Shown here: one piece after another, positions 26,382 through 34,793 of the stretch
Numbering within the stretch: the first letter of the stretch is position 1
How the letters are laid out: every line of letters starts with the position of its first letter
Assembly (NCBI RefSeq): GCF_036662795.1
Contig: NZ_JBAFWZ010000002.1
Coordinates: 62,001 to 126,000 of the forward strand
Source of the DNA: Lysinibacillus_B sp036662795
GTDB taxonomy: Bacteria > Bacillota > Bacilli > Bacillales_A > Planococcaceae
Direction: 5' to 3'
DNA: 64,000 nt
Notes under the pieces: generated by a model
Database searches by the model: none
The model's input: only the letters and a program-made list of their open reading frames with translations
Told to the model about the DNA's origin: nothing
Made by a program: the position numbers and the translations under genes

Positions 26382-26966
26382 ATGGATAGCGGTAAAATTG
26401 GCAATTTAATTTTAAAATTGCGGAGAGAAAAGGGATTTACGCAAAAGCAATTGGCGGACCTTATGAACATTTCTGATCGCACTGTTTCAAAATGGGAGCG
26501 TGGTCAAGGGTGCCCAGACATATCTCTCTTACCAGAATTATCTTCCCTCCTCAGTGTAAACATTGAAGAGATTTTAGATGGTGAATTGACCGCCAATGAT
26601 TTCGTAGGAGGAAATATGAAAAAATCAAAATACTTTGTATGTCCATCCTGTCAAAATATTGTTATATCGACAGGTAATGCAATGATGTCTTGCTGTGGCA
26701 GAAAGCTATCGGAATTAGTGCCGAATAAAGCAAAGGACGAGGAGAAGCTAGAGGTTTCACAGGTGGAGGATGAGTGGTATATTACAAGCGATCATCCGAT
26801 GAATAAAGATCATTACATTTCATTTATCGCCTTTGCTACAGGAGACGGAATACAGGTTATAAAACAATACCCAGAATGGGCGTTGCAGACAAGACTTCCA
26901 AAACGGAAACATGGCATGCTGCTCTGGTACTGCACGCAGCATGGCTTGTTTTATCAGCTGATTTAA
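26382..26966 (+). CDS. XRE regulator fused to zinc ribbon and desulfoferrodoxin-like domain
   Basis: 194 residues in three parts. Residues ~1-65: XRE HTH (LRREKGFTQKQLADLMNISDRTVSKWERG). ~85-110: a cysteine knuckle (FVCPSCQNIVIS...MSCCGRKL). ~130-194: a beta domain with HPMNKDHYISFIAFATGD, the pattern found in desulfoferrodoxin/superoxide-reductase folds, and a late Cys-x-x-His (WYCTQHGLFY). AGGGGGTGAAGAG precedes ATG 26382. The architecture suggests a redox- or metal-responsive repressor. The target is unknown; no adjacent operon is obvious. Confidence 0.82.
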   Translation: MDSGKIGNLILKLRREKGFTQKQLADLMNISDRTVSKWERGQGCPDISLLPELSSLLSVNIEEILDGELTANDFVGGNMKKSKYFVCPSCQNIVISTGNAMMSCCGRKLSELVPNKAKDEEKLEVSQVEDEWYITSDHPMNKDHYISFIAFATGDGIQVIKQYPEWALQTRLPKRKHGMLLWYCTQHGLFYQLI

Positions 26967-26973
26967 CGAAAAG

Positions 26974-27016
26974 AAGACGATTAAGAAACGCAAGGAGAAG
27001 CATTTCTTAATCGTCT
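26974..27016. terminator. Bidirectional terminator
   Basis: AGACGATTAAGAAA pairs perfectly with TTTCTTAATCGTCT, between the converging XRE gene and the ATPase gene. Confidence 0.9.
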
Positions 27017-27029
27017 ATTATTTATTTTT

Positions 27030-28100
27030 TCATAAATATTGAAATAACTTTGCTGTTCGTTTGTTGAATTCATCCAGATTTAGTGCAGCATCAATCGCTT
27101 CCCGAACTTTTCTTTCTTCCTCAGCATAAAGTTTAGCATAATGAATTGCCTCAGCCATTGAAGCTTTATATTTAACGACAATTTCTTTTATATTATTTTC
27201 TTCCTCTTGAGTTGGATGGCAGTGCTTGGCAATGTCAAATATCTCATCGCCAGGACGATTTTCATCTGGGAAGTAAACATGTGGCTCAGTACTATCGAAG
27301 ATGCAAAACTTTAATTGGGGCAGTATCACCATATCGATTGAATTGGAATCTAACCCACACCAGACGAGCTGCACGTCGAAGCCGCGATTTAAAGCCTCGT
27401 TCGCCAATTTTTTCATCATCGAGGATTTTCCTGTGCCTGGGTAACCTTTGATAAATAGTCGTTTTTCAAGATTTTGTGTAATGCTTTGAACAGTATCGCG
27501 AGCTCCTGCTGGTGTTAATGTTCCAAGTAGGCGATGTGTTAGCTTACCGGTTTTATTTAAATTGCTTTCTCCAAAAAGCCGCTCTGTTAATTCGGCAAAC
27601 TGTTGATTTAATCCACTCCAATTCATACTTTTTCTCGTTTCAACTTCCCAATCATCGTGAATCCCAATAGCATTTGAAAGTGAGGCAAAGCATTGATCAA
27701 AGTATGCTTGCTTTGCTTCGTTAATCAAACTCAGGTCTATATTTGAAGATAGCTTTTCCCCATCCACACAATCGTAAAGTGAAATCACAAAATCCCGAGC
27801 ACCAATCATGACTGGTTCAATCGCTGGATTGGATGCTTGAAGAAATAGAATGGCATGTGGTGCTTTAACGAATGTGGCTTCAATCGTATTTTGGAATAGA
27901 GGATCATGAAAATATTCGATTTCAGCTCCATGATCATGATAGTAGCTGCCTATTTTTTGTAGGAGCTCGGAAATTTTAAAGCCATGTGCACCTTTAAGTA
28001 AATACACCGTTTTTGCTTCATTCATCACGTCCGTATATACATTTTTTTTGCCCTGTCCTGTCATTGCCTGCCCAAAGAAATTGGTAATCTTACCGCTCAA
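27030..28100 (-). CDS. Tandem P-loop NTPase of the PRK06851 type
   Basis: 356 residues, two similar P-loop halves. The second half has an intact Walker A (GYPGTGKSS, residues 219-227). The corresponding loop in the first half reads KGAHGFKISELLQK (residues ~36-49), lacking the GxGKST lysine-serine, so only the C-terminal site should bind ATP. It matches the PRK06851-type proteins of spore-forming Firmicutes, whose function is not established. No membrane segments. Stands alone. Confidence 0.8.
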   Translation of the reverse strand: MSGKITNFFGQAMTGQGKKNVYTDVMNEAKTVYLLKGAHGFKISELLQKIGSYYHDHGAEIEYFHDPLFQNTIEATFVKAPHAILFLQASNPAIEPVMIGARDFVISLYDCVDGEKLSSNIDLSLINEAKQAYFDQCFASLSNAIGIHDDWEVETRKSMNWSGLNQQFAELTERLFGESNLNKTGKLTHRLLGTLTPAGARDTVQSITQNLEKRLFIKGYPGTGKSSMMKKLANEALNRGFDVQLVWCGLDSNSIDMVILPQLKFCIFDSTEPHVYFPDENRPGDEIFDIAKHCHPTQEEENNIKEIVVKYKASMAEAIHYAKLYAEEERKVREAIDAALNLDEFNKRTAKLFQYL

Positions 28101-28273
28101 AACGTCATCCTTCCATCAGCTTGTTAATCTTATTTTTATGTTAATAGCCTAAAAAAGGTACCATGCTTGTAGTTGTAGAATTATTGTAATCTGAGTGAAT
28201 GGAGAGTTTTGTCACTAAAAATGAAACAATTGGAAATTAGGAGTCGTATAAGTATAAAGGGGGACTGCAAATT

Positions 28274-28558
28274 ATGAAATATTTATTAATTGGAGCTCTT
28301 TTGTCGCTAATAGGTATTATCGTATCGCTCGTCTTTTGGGATATCGGCATGGTGTATCAGATTCTAGGTGCTATTGCTTTGTTATTTATTGTTGTAGCGA
28401 TGATTTTTTCGGGTTCTTTAGTAAGTGGAGACAGAATGAGAGCTAACGTAGCAATAGAATCAGACACTAACAGAGAGTATCGAAATAAAGTGTTCACTAG
28501 TTCTTTTTTAATTGCAATGCCTAATCTAATTTTGGCGTTATTGTTTTATTTTTTGTGA
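28274..28558 (+). CDS. DUF5316 membrane protein
   Basis: 94 residues with three membrane helices (~2-22, ~27-48, ~75-93). The motif IFSGSLVSGDRMRANVAIESDTNREYRNK between helices 2 and 3 matches DUF5316 proteins (role unknown). AAAGGGGGA lies upstream of the ATG. The TGA stop ends at the first base of the 9-bp target duplication of the MITE inserted immediately downstream. Confidence 0.75.
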   Translation: MKYLLIGALLSLIGIIVSLVFWDIGMVYQILGAIALLFIVVAMIFSGSLVSGDRMRANVAIESDTNREYRNKVFTSSFLIAMPNLILALLFYFL

Positions 28559-28566
28559 TAACTAAT

Positions 28567-28826
28567 CAGATGTGTTGATTATACAAATACTAGTAGATCA
28601 TAAACGTGCTTTTTAGTGAAATGATTAATAAAAAGGCGCTTGCTCGTTGATTGGAGCGAAGGCGACTCGACTCCAGCAGGAACAGCACGAGCTGAAAATC
28701 CATTTCTTTCGGCATTAGCCGAAAGAAATTAGTTGAAGCCGTGCCTGCGGAAAGCGAGTCAGCCGTAGCGGAAATCAACGTATTCCAATTTTCTCTTTAA
28801 CAATAAGAGGTAAATCAACACGCGTG
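28567..28826. mobile_element. 260-bp MITE (type B), copy 2
   Basis: Same length as the copy at 18601-18860 and identical except for one base. Flanked by a perfect 9-bp duplication ATAACTAAT at 28558-28566 and 28827-28835. Ends are CAGATGTGTTGATT and its imperfect inverse. Inner core 28646-28779. The near identity and different target sites show that both copies moved recently. Confidence 0.92.
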
Positions 28827-28865
28827 ATAACTAATAAGTCTAATTTCATGTTTGATGGAAAATTA

Positions 28866-28910
28866 AAAGAGGATGGTTGAGAAATTTTTATCTCTAATGC
28901 CATCTGCTTC
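28866..28910. repeat. Degenerate GCAGACGG-type hairpin
   Basis: GGATGGTTGAGA and TCTCTAATGCCATCTGC form a decayed version of the hairpins at 1141, 5877 and 6077. The remaining sequence to 29064 is AT-rich promoter region for the TetR gene; CGAC..GTCG arms at about 29031-29043 could be an operator. Confidence 0.5.
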
Positions 28911-29064
28911 ATTATTTAATTAGTACAAGTTATATTCAGTGATTTTATTTGAAATATTGAAGCTGTTAATCTAAAAATGAGAAAAAATAGAAAAGATATT
29001 GAAAATTACTGGTATAATGTTACAATATTATCGACAGGCAGTCGGTCTATAAGGAGGTTGCATA

Positions 29065-29691
29065 ATGAGAAAGGGAGCAAATGAGCGTAGGAACGAAATT
29101 CTTGATGTAGCGGATGAGCTTTTCGGACAAAAGGGGTTCGACGGTACAAGTACAAACGATATTCTCGAAAAGGTCGGAATTGCACGGGGGACGTTATATC
29201 ATCACTTTAAATCAAAGGAGGATATTATGGATGCTCTGATTGATAGATATAGTATCAGGCTTTTAGAGACAGGTCGGGGGATTGCTGCAGACAAAAATAT
29301 ACCCGTTGTCGATCGAATTATCCGTGTGGTGATGTCAATGAACATGAGTGGCGGAAGCAGCGAGGAAATTATGGATCATATTCATAGACCACAAAATGCA
29401 CTTATGCATCAAAAAATACAGAAGGTCATCATCAATGGTTTAACGCCGATATTGGCAGAAATTATTAGTGAGGGCATCGAGCAAGGACTATTCAATACGC
29501 CATTCCCGTATGAATGTATGGAAATGGTTGTAACATATGCAAATACTATCTTTGATGATGATATGGTCGAAATGACAATTGAAGAACGAGCTACACGTGT
29601 TGGGGCATTTGTTTTCAATGTAGAGAGGCTACTCGGTGTTGAAAATGGAAGTCTTATGTCAGTTATTGGGATGTTTGATAACAATGGATAG
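29065..29691 (+). CDS. TetR-family transcriptional regulator
   Basis: 208 residues. The HTH is in residues ~8-55 (RRNEILDVADELFGQKGFDGTSTNDIL..., GIARGTLYHHFKSKED). The C-terminal ligand domain is helical. AAGGAGG precedes the ATG. It is followed by an FtsX permease and its ATPase in the same direction, so it probably represses this exporter; the inducer is unknown. Confidence 0.93.
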   Translation: MRKGANERRNEILDVADELFGQKGFDGTSTNDILEKVGIARGTLYHHFKSKEDIMDALIDRYSIRLLETGRGIAADKNIPVVDRIIRVVMSMNMSGGSSEEIMDHIHRPQNALMHQKIQKVIINGLTPILAEIISEGIEQGLFNTPFPYECMEMVVTYANTIFDDDMVEMTIEERATRVGAFVFNVERLLGVENGSLMSVIGMFDNNG

Positions 29692-29823
29692 CTCGTATTG
29701 TGTTATGGAAAAGGTAAAGATGCCACAGGGAAATGGTATTTCTAGTCTATGTCATAAGATGTGTAGCTGTGGTAATTGTGTACAATTGTAAACCGGTCAA
29801 AAATTTAAAGACAGAGGTGACGT

Positions 29824-32142
29824 ATGTATTTCAGATTAATCCGAAATGACATCTTAAAGAGTAAGTTAATATCGCTGACAACAGTACTATTTGTTGCTTC
29901 GGCAGCTATGCTTGTTTCTCTTGCTGCGATACTTATGGTTAATTTATCAGGTGCACTAGATACGCTTATGATAAAAGCGAAAACACCACATTTTATGCAA
30001 ATGCATTCAGGAGAAATTGATACTGCACGGCTTACCTCTTTTGCAGAGGGGAATAGTAATGTCGATGAATTTCAAATCGCTGAGTTTCTCAATATCGATG
30101 GAGCACAGATTACTTTAGGGGAAAATTCACTGGCAGGGAGTGTCCAGGATAACGGTTTTAGCACGCAAAGTGAGAAATTTGATTATCTTCTAGATCTTGA
30201 AGGAAATATTATTCACGTATCTGACGGACAGATTTATGTTCCAGTAAATTATATGAGGGAAGCTATTGCAAAAGTTGGTGATAAGGCAGTAATTGGTGGG
30301 AAGGAATTTACCGTTGCAGGATTTCTACGTGATTCGCAAATGAATTCTACACTTTCCGCCTCAAAAAGATTTCTTGTTAGTGATAATGATTATGAGGCAA
30401 TAAAAGGCTTTGGGAACCTAGAGTATCTGATTGAATTCAGATTAAAGGATGCATCTAAGGTGGGAGCATTTGAAACGGCGTATGCCTCTGCAGGACTAGA
30501 AGCCAATGGTCCAACTGTTACATATAAACTTTTTAAAATGATGAATGCACTATCAGATGGGATGATGATTGCAGTTATTCTTCTTATAAGTGTACTTGTT
30601 GTTGCAATCTCATTTATGTGCATTCGCTTTACGCTACTCGCAAGGATCGAAGACGACTACCGCGAAATTGGCGTTTTGAAGGCGATAGGGTTACGTGTTT
30701 CCTATATAAAAAAGATTTATCTTGCAAAATATGCAGTAATTGCTGTAGTAGGAAGTGTACTCGGTTTTGGGTTATCCCTTGTGTTTAAGGATATGCTCCT
30801 AAAAAATATTCGGCTCTATATGGGTGAAAGCGATAATTCCTCTATTGCTACGGCTTTAGGAATCTTGGGCATATTCCTTCTATTACTTTTAATTCTTATC
30901 TATGTAAATAGAGTGTTAAAACGTTTTCGTAAAATATCTGCTGCGGAAGCAATACGCTTTGGCATTTCACAGGATAATAGTGCAGGAGCAAAACGGTTTG
31001 TCTTAAGCAAAAATAGGCTACTTAATACAAATGTTTTTCTCGGTATGAAAGATGTTCTCACAAGGAAAAGACTGTACGCCACGATGCTTGCTGTACTGGT
31101 GATATCGTCATTTATTATTATTGTTCCGCAGAATCTGTCTAACACGATTTCATCCAAAAGCTTTATTGGATACATGGGGATTGGTAACTACGATATGCGG
31201 ATCGATATTCAGCAAACGGACAATATTGCCGATAAAGCTGCTACTATTTCAAAGAAAATGAGCAGCGATCCAACCATTTCAAATTATGCCATTCTCACAA
31301 CAAAAGTCTTCAAAGTAAAAATGGAAGAAGGGTCTGAGGAAAATATCAAAATTGAACTCGGAGACCATTTGGCATTTCCTATCGAATATTCTGACGGTAA
31401 AGCACCAGACACAGAAAATGAAATCGCACTTTCGACTATGAATGCTGATGAAATGAACAAAAAGGTCGGGGATGGCATCACACTAGTATTTGAGGGGAAG
31501 GAGAAAGAGTTAGAAGTAAGCGGAATATATTCGGATATTACGAATGGTGGAAAAACTGCAAAGGCTAGTTTTATAGACAATTCGTCAGACATAGTTTGGA
31601 GCATAATCTGTGCTGAAGTTTCAGATAAAAGTCTAATGAAAAACGTGGTTACGGATTATACGAGCAGTTTCAAATTTGCTAAAGTCTCGGATGTTGATGA
31701 ATATGTTATGCAGACATTTGGCTCGACAATTAGCTCGGTCAAGATAGTCTCTAATGCTGCTGTTGCCATCGCGCTTAGTATAACGCTACTCGTTACATTG
31801 TTATTTATGAAACTTCTTGTCTCAAAGGATAGATATTCTATAGCAGTAATGAAGACAATAGGCTTTACTAACGCTGACATTAAGATTCAGTACGTTGCAC
31901 GGTCGATATATGTTCTAATACTCGGGATTATACTTGGTACTATTCTTGCAAACACCCTAGGAGAGATACTTGCTCGTTCAGCTATTTCCTCATTTGGAGC
32001 GTCATCGTTTAAATTTGAAATCAATGCACTTAAAGCGTACCTGCTTGTTCCATTGTTAATGATGTTCACGGTACTTATCGCAACACTAATTGGTATTTCG
32101 GGTGCGGGACGAATAAAAATTTCGGAAAATATAAAGGGGTAG
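29824..32142 (+). CDS. FtsX-like ABC transporter permease
   Basis: 772 residues with two FtsX repeats: N-terminal helix (~15-40), extracellular domain, three helices (~255-280, ~300-330, ~345-365), then helix ~425-445, a second extracellular region and three C-terminal helices. The motifs EIGVLKAIGLR and AVMKTIGFT mark the two repeats. Same layout as the permease at 11595, so the two are paralogous modules, though here the permease precedes the ATPase. AGAGGTGA precedes the ATG. Confidence 0.92.
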   Translation: MYFRLIRNDILKSKLISLTTVLFVASAAMLVSLAAILMVNLSGALDTLMIKAKTPHFMQMHSGEIDTARLTSFAEGNSNVDEFQIAEFLNIDGAQITLGENSLAGSVQDNGFSTQSEKFDYLLDLEGNIIHVSDGQIYVPVNYMREAIAKVGDKAVIGGKEFTVAGFLRDSQMNSTLSASKRFLVSDNDYEAIKGFGNLEYLIEFRLKDASKVGAFETAYASAGLEANGPTVTYKLFKMMNALSDGMMIAVILLISVLVVAISFMCIRFTLLARIEDDYREIGVLKAIGLRVSYIKKIYLAKYAVIAVVGSVLGFGLSLVFKDMLLKNIRLYMGESDNSSIATALGILGIFLLLLLILIYVNRVLKRFRKISAAEAIRFGISQDNSAGAKRFVLSKNRLLNTNVFLGMKDVLTRKRLYATMLAVLVISSFIIIVPQNLSNTISSKSFIGYMGIGNYDMRIDIQQTDNIADKAATISKKMSSDPTISNYAILTTKVFKVKMEEGSEENIKIELGDHLAFPIEYSDGKAPDTENEIALSTMNADEMNKKVGDGITLVFEGKEKELEVSGIYSDITNGGKTAKASFIDNSSDIVWSIICAEVSDKSLMKNVVTDYTSSFKFAKVSDVDEYVMQTFGSTISSVKIVSNAAVAIALSITLLVTLLFMKLLVSKDRYSIAVMKTIGFTNADIKIQYVARSIYVLILGIILGTILANTLGEILARSAISSFGASSFKFEINALKAYLLVPLLMMFTVLIATLIGISGAGRIKISENIKG

Positions 32143-32146
32143 GCAT

Positions 32147-32905
32147 ATGAATAAAATTGTTATCGGTGAACAGATAGTAAAGTCTTTCGGTGAGGGCAAT
32201 GAAATGCGTAATGTTCTCGACGGAGTATCCGTAGAAATAGACGAAGGAGAGTTTGTTTCGGTAATGGGGCCATCAGGGTCTGGAAAATCAACACTGATGT
32301 TTGCTTTAAGTGGAACAGATGGTATTAATAGCGGAAAGGTAATCTTTGATAACACAGATTTATCAACGATTAACGAAGAGAATGTTTCAGATATACGTAG
32401 ATCAAAAATGGGCTTTGTCTTTCAGCAGCCGACTATGCTGAAAAACCTGAATATTCTTGATAACATTATTCTTCCAGCGATGCACACTAATAGAAAAAAT
32501 ACTGAAAATATTATGACGAAAGCTCGAGCACTTATGAAAAGAGTAGGAATTAGCGACCTAGCAGAGCGCGACATTACACAGGTTTCCGGAGGTCAGCTTC
32601 AGCGTGCAGGTATTTGTCGAGCACTTATGAATAATCCAAAAATCATATTCGGTGATGAGCCTACCGGTGCACTCAATTCCAAATCTGCTCAGGAGATAAT
32701 GGACCTATTTTCTGAAATCAACTCAGAAGGTACTGCTATTATGCTTGTCACTCATGATGCGAAGGTTGCGGCACGTACTGACCGTATTATGTTTATGCAT
32801 GATGGAAAAATCGTGAGTGAAATAAAGCTTTCGAGGTTTGACGGGACAGATATAGATGGCAGAGTCGAGAGGATAGCTGAAAAAATGTTGGAGATTGATA
32901 TATAA
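32147..32905 (+). CDS. ABC exporter ATP-binding protein
   Basis: 252 residues. Walker A GPSGSGKST, Q-loop FVFQQPTMLKN, signature VSGGQLQRA, Walker B IIFGDEPTGAL, H-loop LVTHDA. The signature begins VSGG instead of LSGG, a tolerated variant. It lies 4 bp after the permease stop and is its partner. The operon ends at the terminator at 32915. Confidence 0.93.
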   Translation: MNKIVIGEQIVKSFGEGNEMRNVLDGVSVEIDEGEFVSVMGPSGSGKSTLMFALSGTDGINSGKVIFDNTDLSTINEENVSDIRRSKMGFVFQQPTMLKNLNILDNIILPAMHTNRKNTENIMTKARALMKRVGISDLAERDITQVSGGQLQRAGICRALMNNPKIIFGDEPTGALNSKSAQEIMDLFSEINSEGTAIMLVTHDAKVAARTDRIMFMHDGKIVSEIKLSRFDGTDIDGRVERIAEKMLEIDI

Positions 32906-32914
32906 ATTATTAGA

Positions 32915-32946
32915 GCGGATTCCTATTAGTGGAATTCGTTTTTTTT
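32915..32946 (+). terminator. Rho-independent terminator
   Basis: CGGATTCC pairs with GGAATTCG (one G-T pair) and is followed by TTTTTTTT. Confidence 0.85.
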
Positions 32947-33023
32947 GTAGGCTTCTTTAAGCGAGGATTTACAGGGGAGTTTGTAGAATATAGTAATAAT
33001 CATGGAACAAAGGAAGTAGTAGA

Positions 33024-34046
33024 ATGATAAATAAGAATAAAGAGACAAGCAAACGATTCGATTTAGCCGTATTTAATGTAAGAAAAACCTCTCAACAGGT
33101 GGATTGCTCAGGAGCAGCAATTTTTATTATTCATAACGATAAGATTGTTACTGAACAATATTGGGGTAGGCATTCCGAAGAACCGAACTCACGACAGATT
33201 CAGGAGGACACTCAGTTTCATGTAGCATCAGTTCGAAAAAGCTACATAGGATTAGCAGTTGCATATGCAGTAAATGAAGGTTGTATTGGCTCAATAGATG
33301 ACCCTATAACGAGTTATCTCCCTAATAAGAGTTCGATATTAGAAGGAACAACAATAAGGCATTTATTAACTCATACACATGGTTTAAGGGAAAGTAACGG
33401 GTCGATCTATCGAGAGTTTCCCGCTGGTGAGAAATGGGCGTACCGTGGTATTGGCATTGATATGCTAACAAAAATGGTGAAAATCACAACAGGTAAATCC
33501 GTAGCTGAGATTGTTACGAATGGAGTTTTTAAGCCACTGAGCTTAATGGAAACTGGATGGTACGGAGAAGCTAATGAAAAACTTGTAGATGTAATAAGAA
33601 GTCCTAACGATACAAACTGGTGTAAGAGTAGCAGTATCGAAGGCGACAAAATGAATATGTATGTATCGCCGAGAGATTTGGCGAAATGGGGGTACTTACA
33701 TTTGAAAAAAGGAAATATCAATGGAGAACAGATAATCTCCAAAAAGATGATAGATAGTGTTATCTCCGTTCAAAGCCCAAATCTAGTTGATAAAGAGCTA
33801 CCACAAAACGGTTACTTATGGTTCGTAAAAGATTCTCCAGCAGGAAAGTCTGAAATTGGTGAGCTAGTACCGAAAGGCTCCTTTCAGATCCTAGGCTATA
33901 CAGGCGTTACACTTCTTGTTGTTCCCCAGCATAATCTTGTGGCAGTACGTGCATTTAACAGCTTTGGTTCTCCTGATGGCTTTGATTATTTAGCGGATGT
34001 TCGAAGCTTTGGTGATACGATAATGACATGTCTGTTAAATGAATAG
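33024..34046 (+). CDS. Serine hydrolase, beta-lactamase/transpeptidase fold
   Basis: 340 residues, class C beta-lactamase-like. The S-x-x-K nucleophile motif is S69-V-R-K72 (HVASVRKSY); a candidate Tyr motif is WAYRGIGIDML; the third motif position reads YTG (GYTGVT) instead of HTG/KTG. There is no signal peptide, so it is probably cytoplasmic and more likely an esterase or peptidase than a drug-resistance lactamase. It sits alone between two antimicrobial-peptide-type ABC modules. GGAAG precedes the ATG. Confidence 0.87.
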   Translation: MINKNKETSKRFDLAVFNVRKTSQQVDCSGAAIFIIHNDKIVTEQYWGRHSEEPNSRQIQEDTQFHVASVRKSYIGLAVAYAVNEGCIGSIDDPITSYLPNKSSILEGTTIRHLLTHTHGLRESNGSIYREFPAGEKWAYRGIGIDMLTKMVKITTGKSVAEIVTNGVFKPLSLMETGWYGEANEKLVDVIRSPNDTNWCKSSSIEGDKMNMYVSPRDLAKWGYLHLKKGNINGEQIISKKMIDSVISVQSPNLVDKELPQNGYLWFVKDSPAGKSEIGELVPKGSFQILGYTGVTLLVVPQHNLVAVRAFNSFGSPDGFDYLADVRSFGDTIMTCLLNE

Positions 34047-34091
34047 TCAACGTATAAGAAGTAGCTGCTACATCAGGAGGGAGAGTAGGCT

Positions 34092-34793
34092 ATGTACAAA
34101 CTGATGCTAATTGAAGATGATACACAATTAAGCTTGTTGATCCAGGAGCATTTGGAGCGCTTCGGGTATCAAGTTTTTCAACCCGAAAGCTTTTTAAATA
34201 TAGAAGAGACATTTAAAAAAATACAACCCGATTTAGTCCTATTAGATATTAATTTGCCTTATTTTGACGGCTATTATGTTTGTCGGGCTATACGCAAGGA
34301 ATCCCATATCCCAATCTTAATTATTTCTGCTCGAAATACAGAGCTTGATCAAATTATGGCAATTGAGTTAGGGGCAGATGATTATATATCTAAACCATTT
34401 ACATTTGATATTTTAATATCGAAGGTAAAGGCAGCTGTTCGAAGAGCCTATGGAGAATATGCCCCAAAGGAAAGAATACATACAAATGTGGGTGAGCTAT
34501 CTATGGATGGAAATACGCTCACATTAACCTTCCGAGAAAGAAGGATTGATCTTACGAAAAACGAATACAAATTACTGAAGAAGCTATTAGAAAATAATGA
34601 TACGTTCGTTTCGAGAGAGGAGCTTATCGAAGAAGTGTGGGATTCACATACGTTTGTTGAAGATAATACATTAACTGTAAATATAACGAGAATTAAAAAT
34701 ATACTAGCTCAGCTTGGCTTTGAGGATGCAATTAGGAGTAAAAGAGGGGTAGGGTACATGTTTCAATATCCTATTTCCATGAGGGTAGAGTGA
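34092..34793 (+). CDS. OmpR-family response regulator (BceR-like)
   Basis: 233 residues. Receiver domain with acidic residues E8-D9-D10, phospho-acceptor D52 (LLDINLP), S79 and K101 (SKPFT); C-terminal winged helix at ~125-228 (LTKNEYKLLKKLLENNDTFVSREELIEEVW, KRGVGYMF). AGGAGGGAGAG precedes the ATG. It is followed directly by its kinase (TGATG overlap) and by a BceAB-like transporter, the standard arrangement of peptide-antibiotic detoxification modules in Firmicutes. Confidence 0.94.
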   Translation: MYKLMLIEDDTQLSLLIQEHLERFGYQVFQPESFLNIEETFKKIQPDLVLLDINLPYFDGYYVCRAIRKESHIPILIISARNTELDQIMAIELGADDYISKPFTFDILISKVKAAVRRAYGEYAPKERIHTNVGELSMDGNTLTLTFRERRIDLTKNEYKLLKKLLENNDTFVSREELIEEVWDSHTFVEDNTLTVNITRIKNILAQLGFEDAIRSKRGVGYMFQYPISMRVE

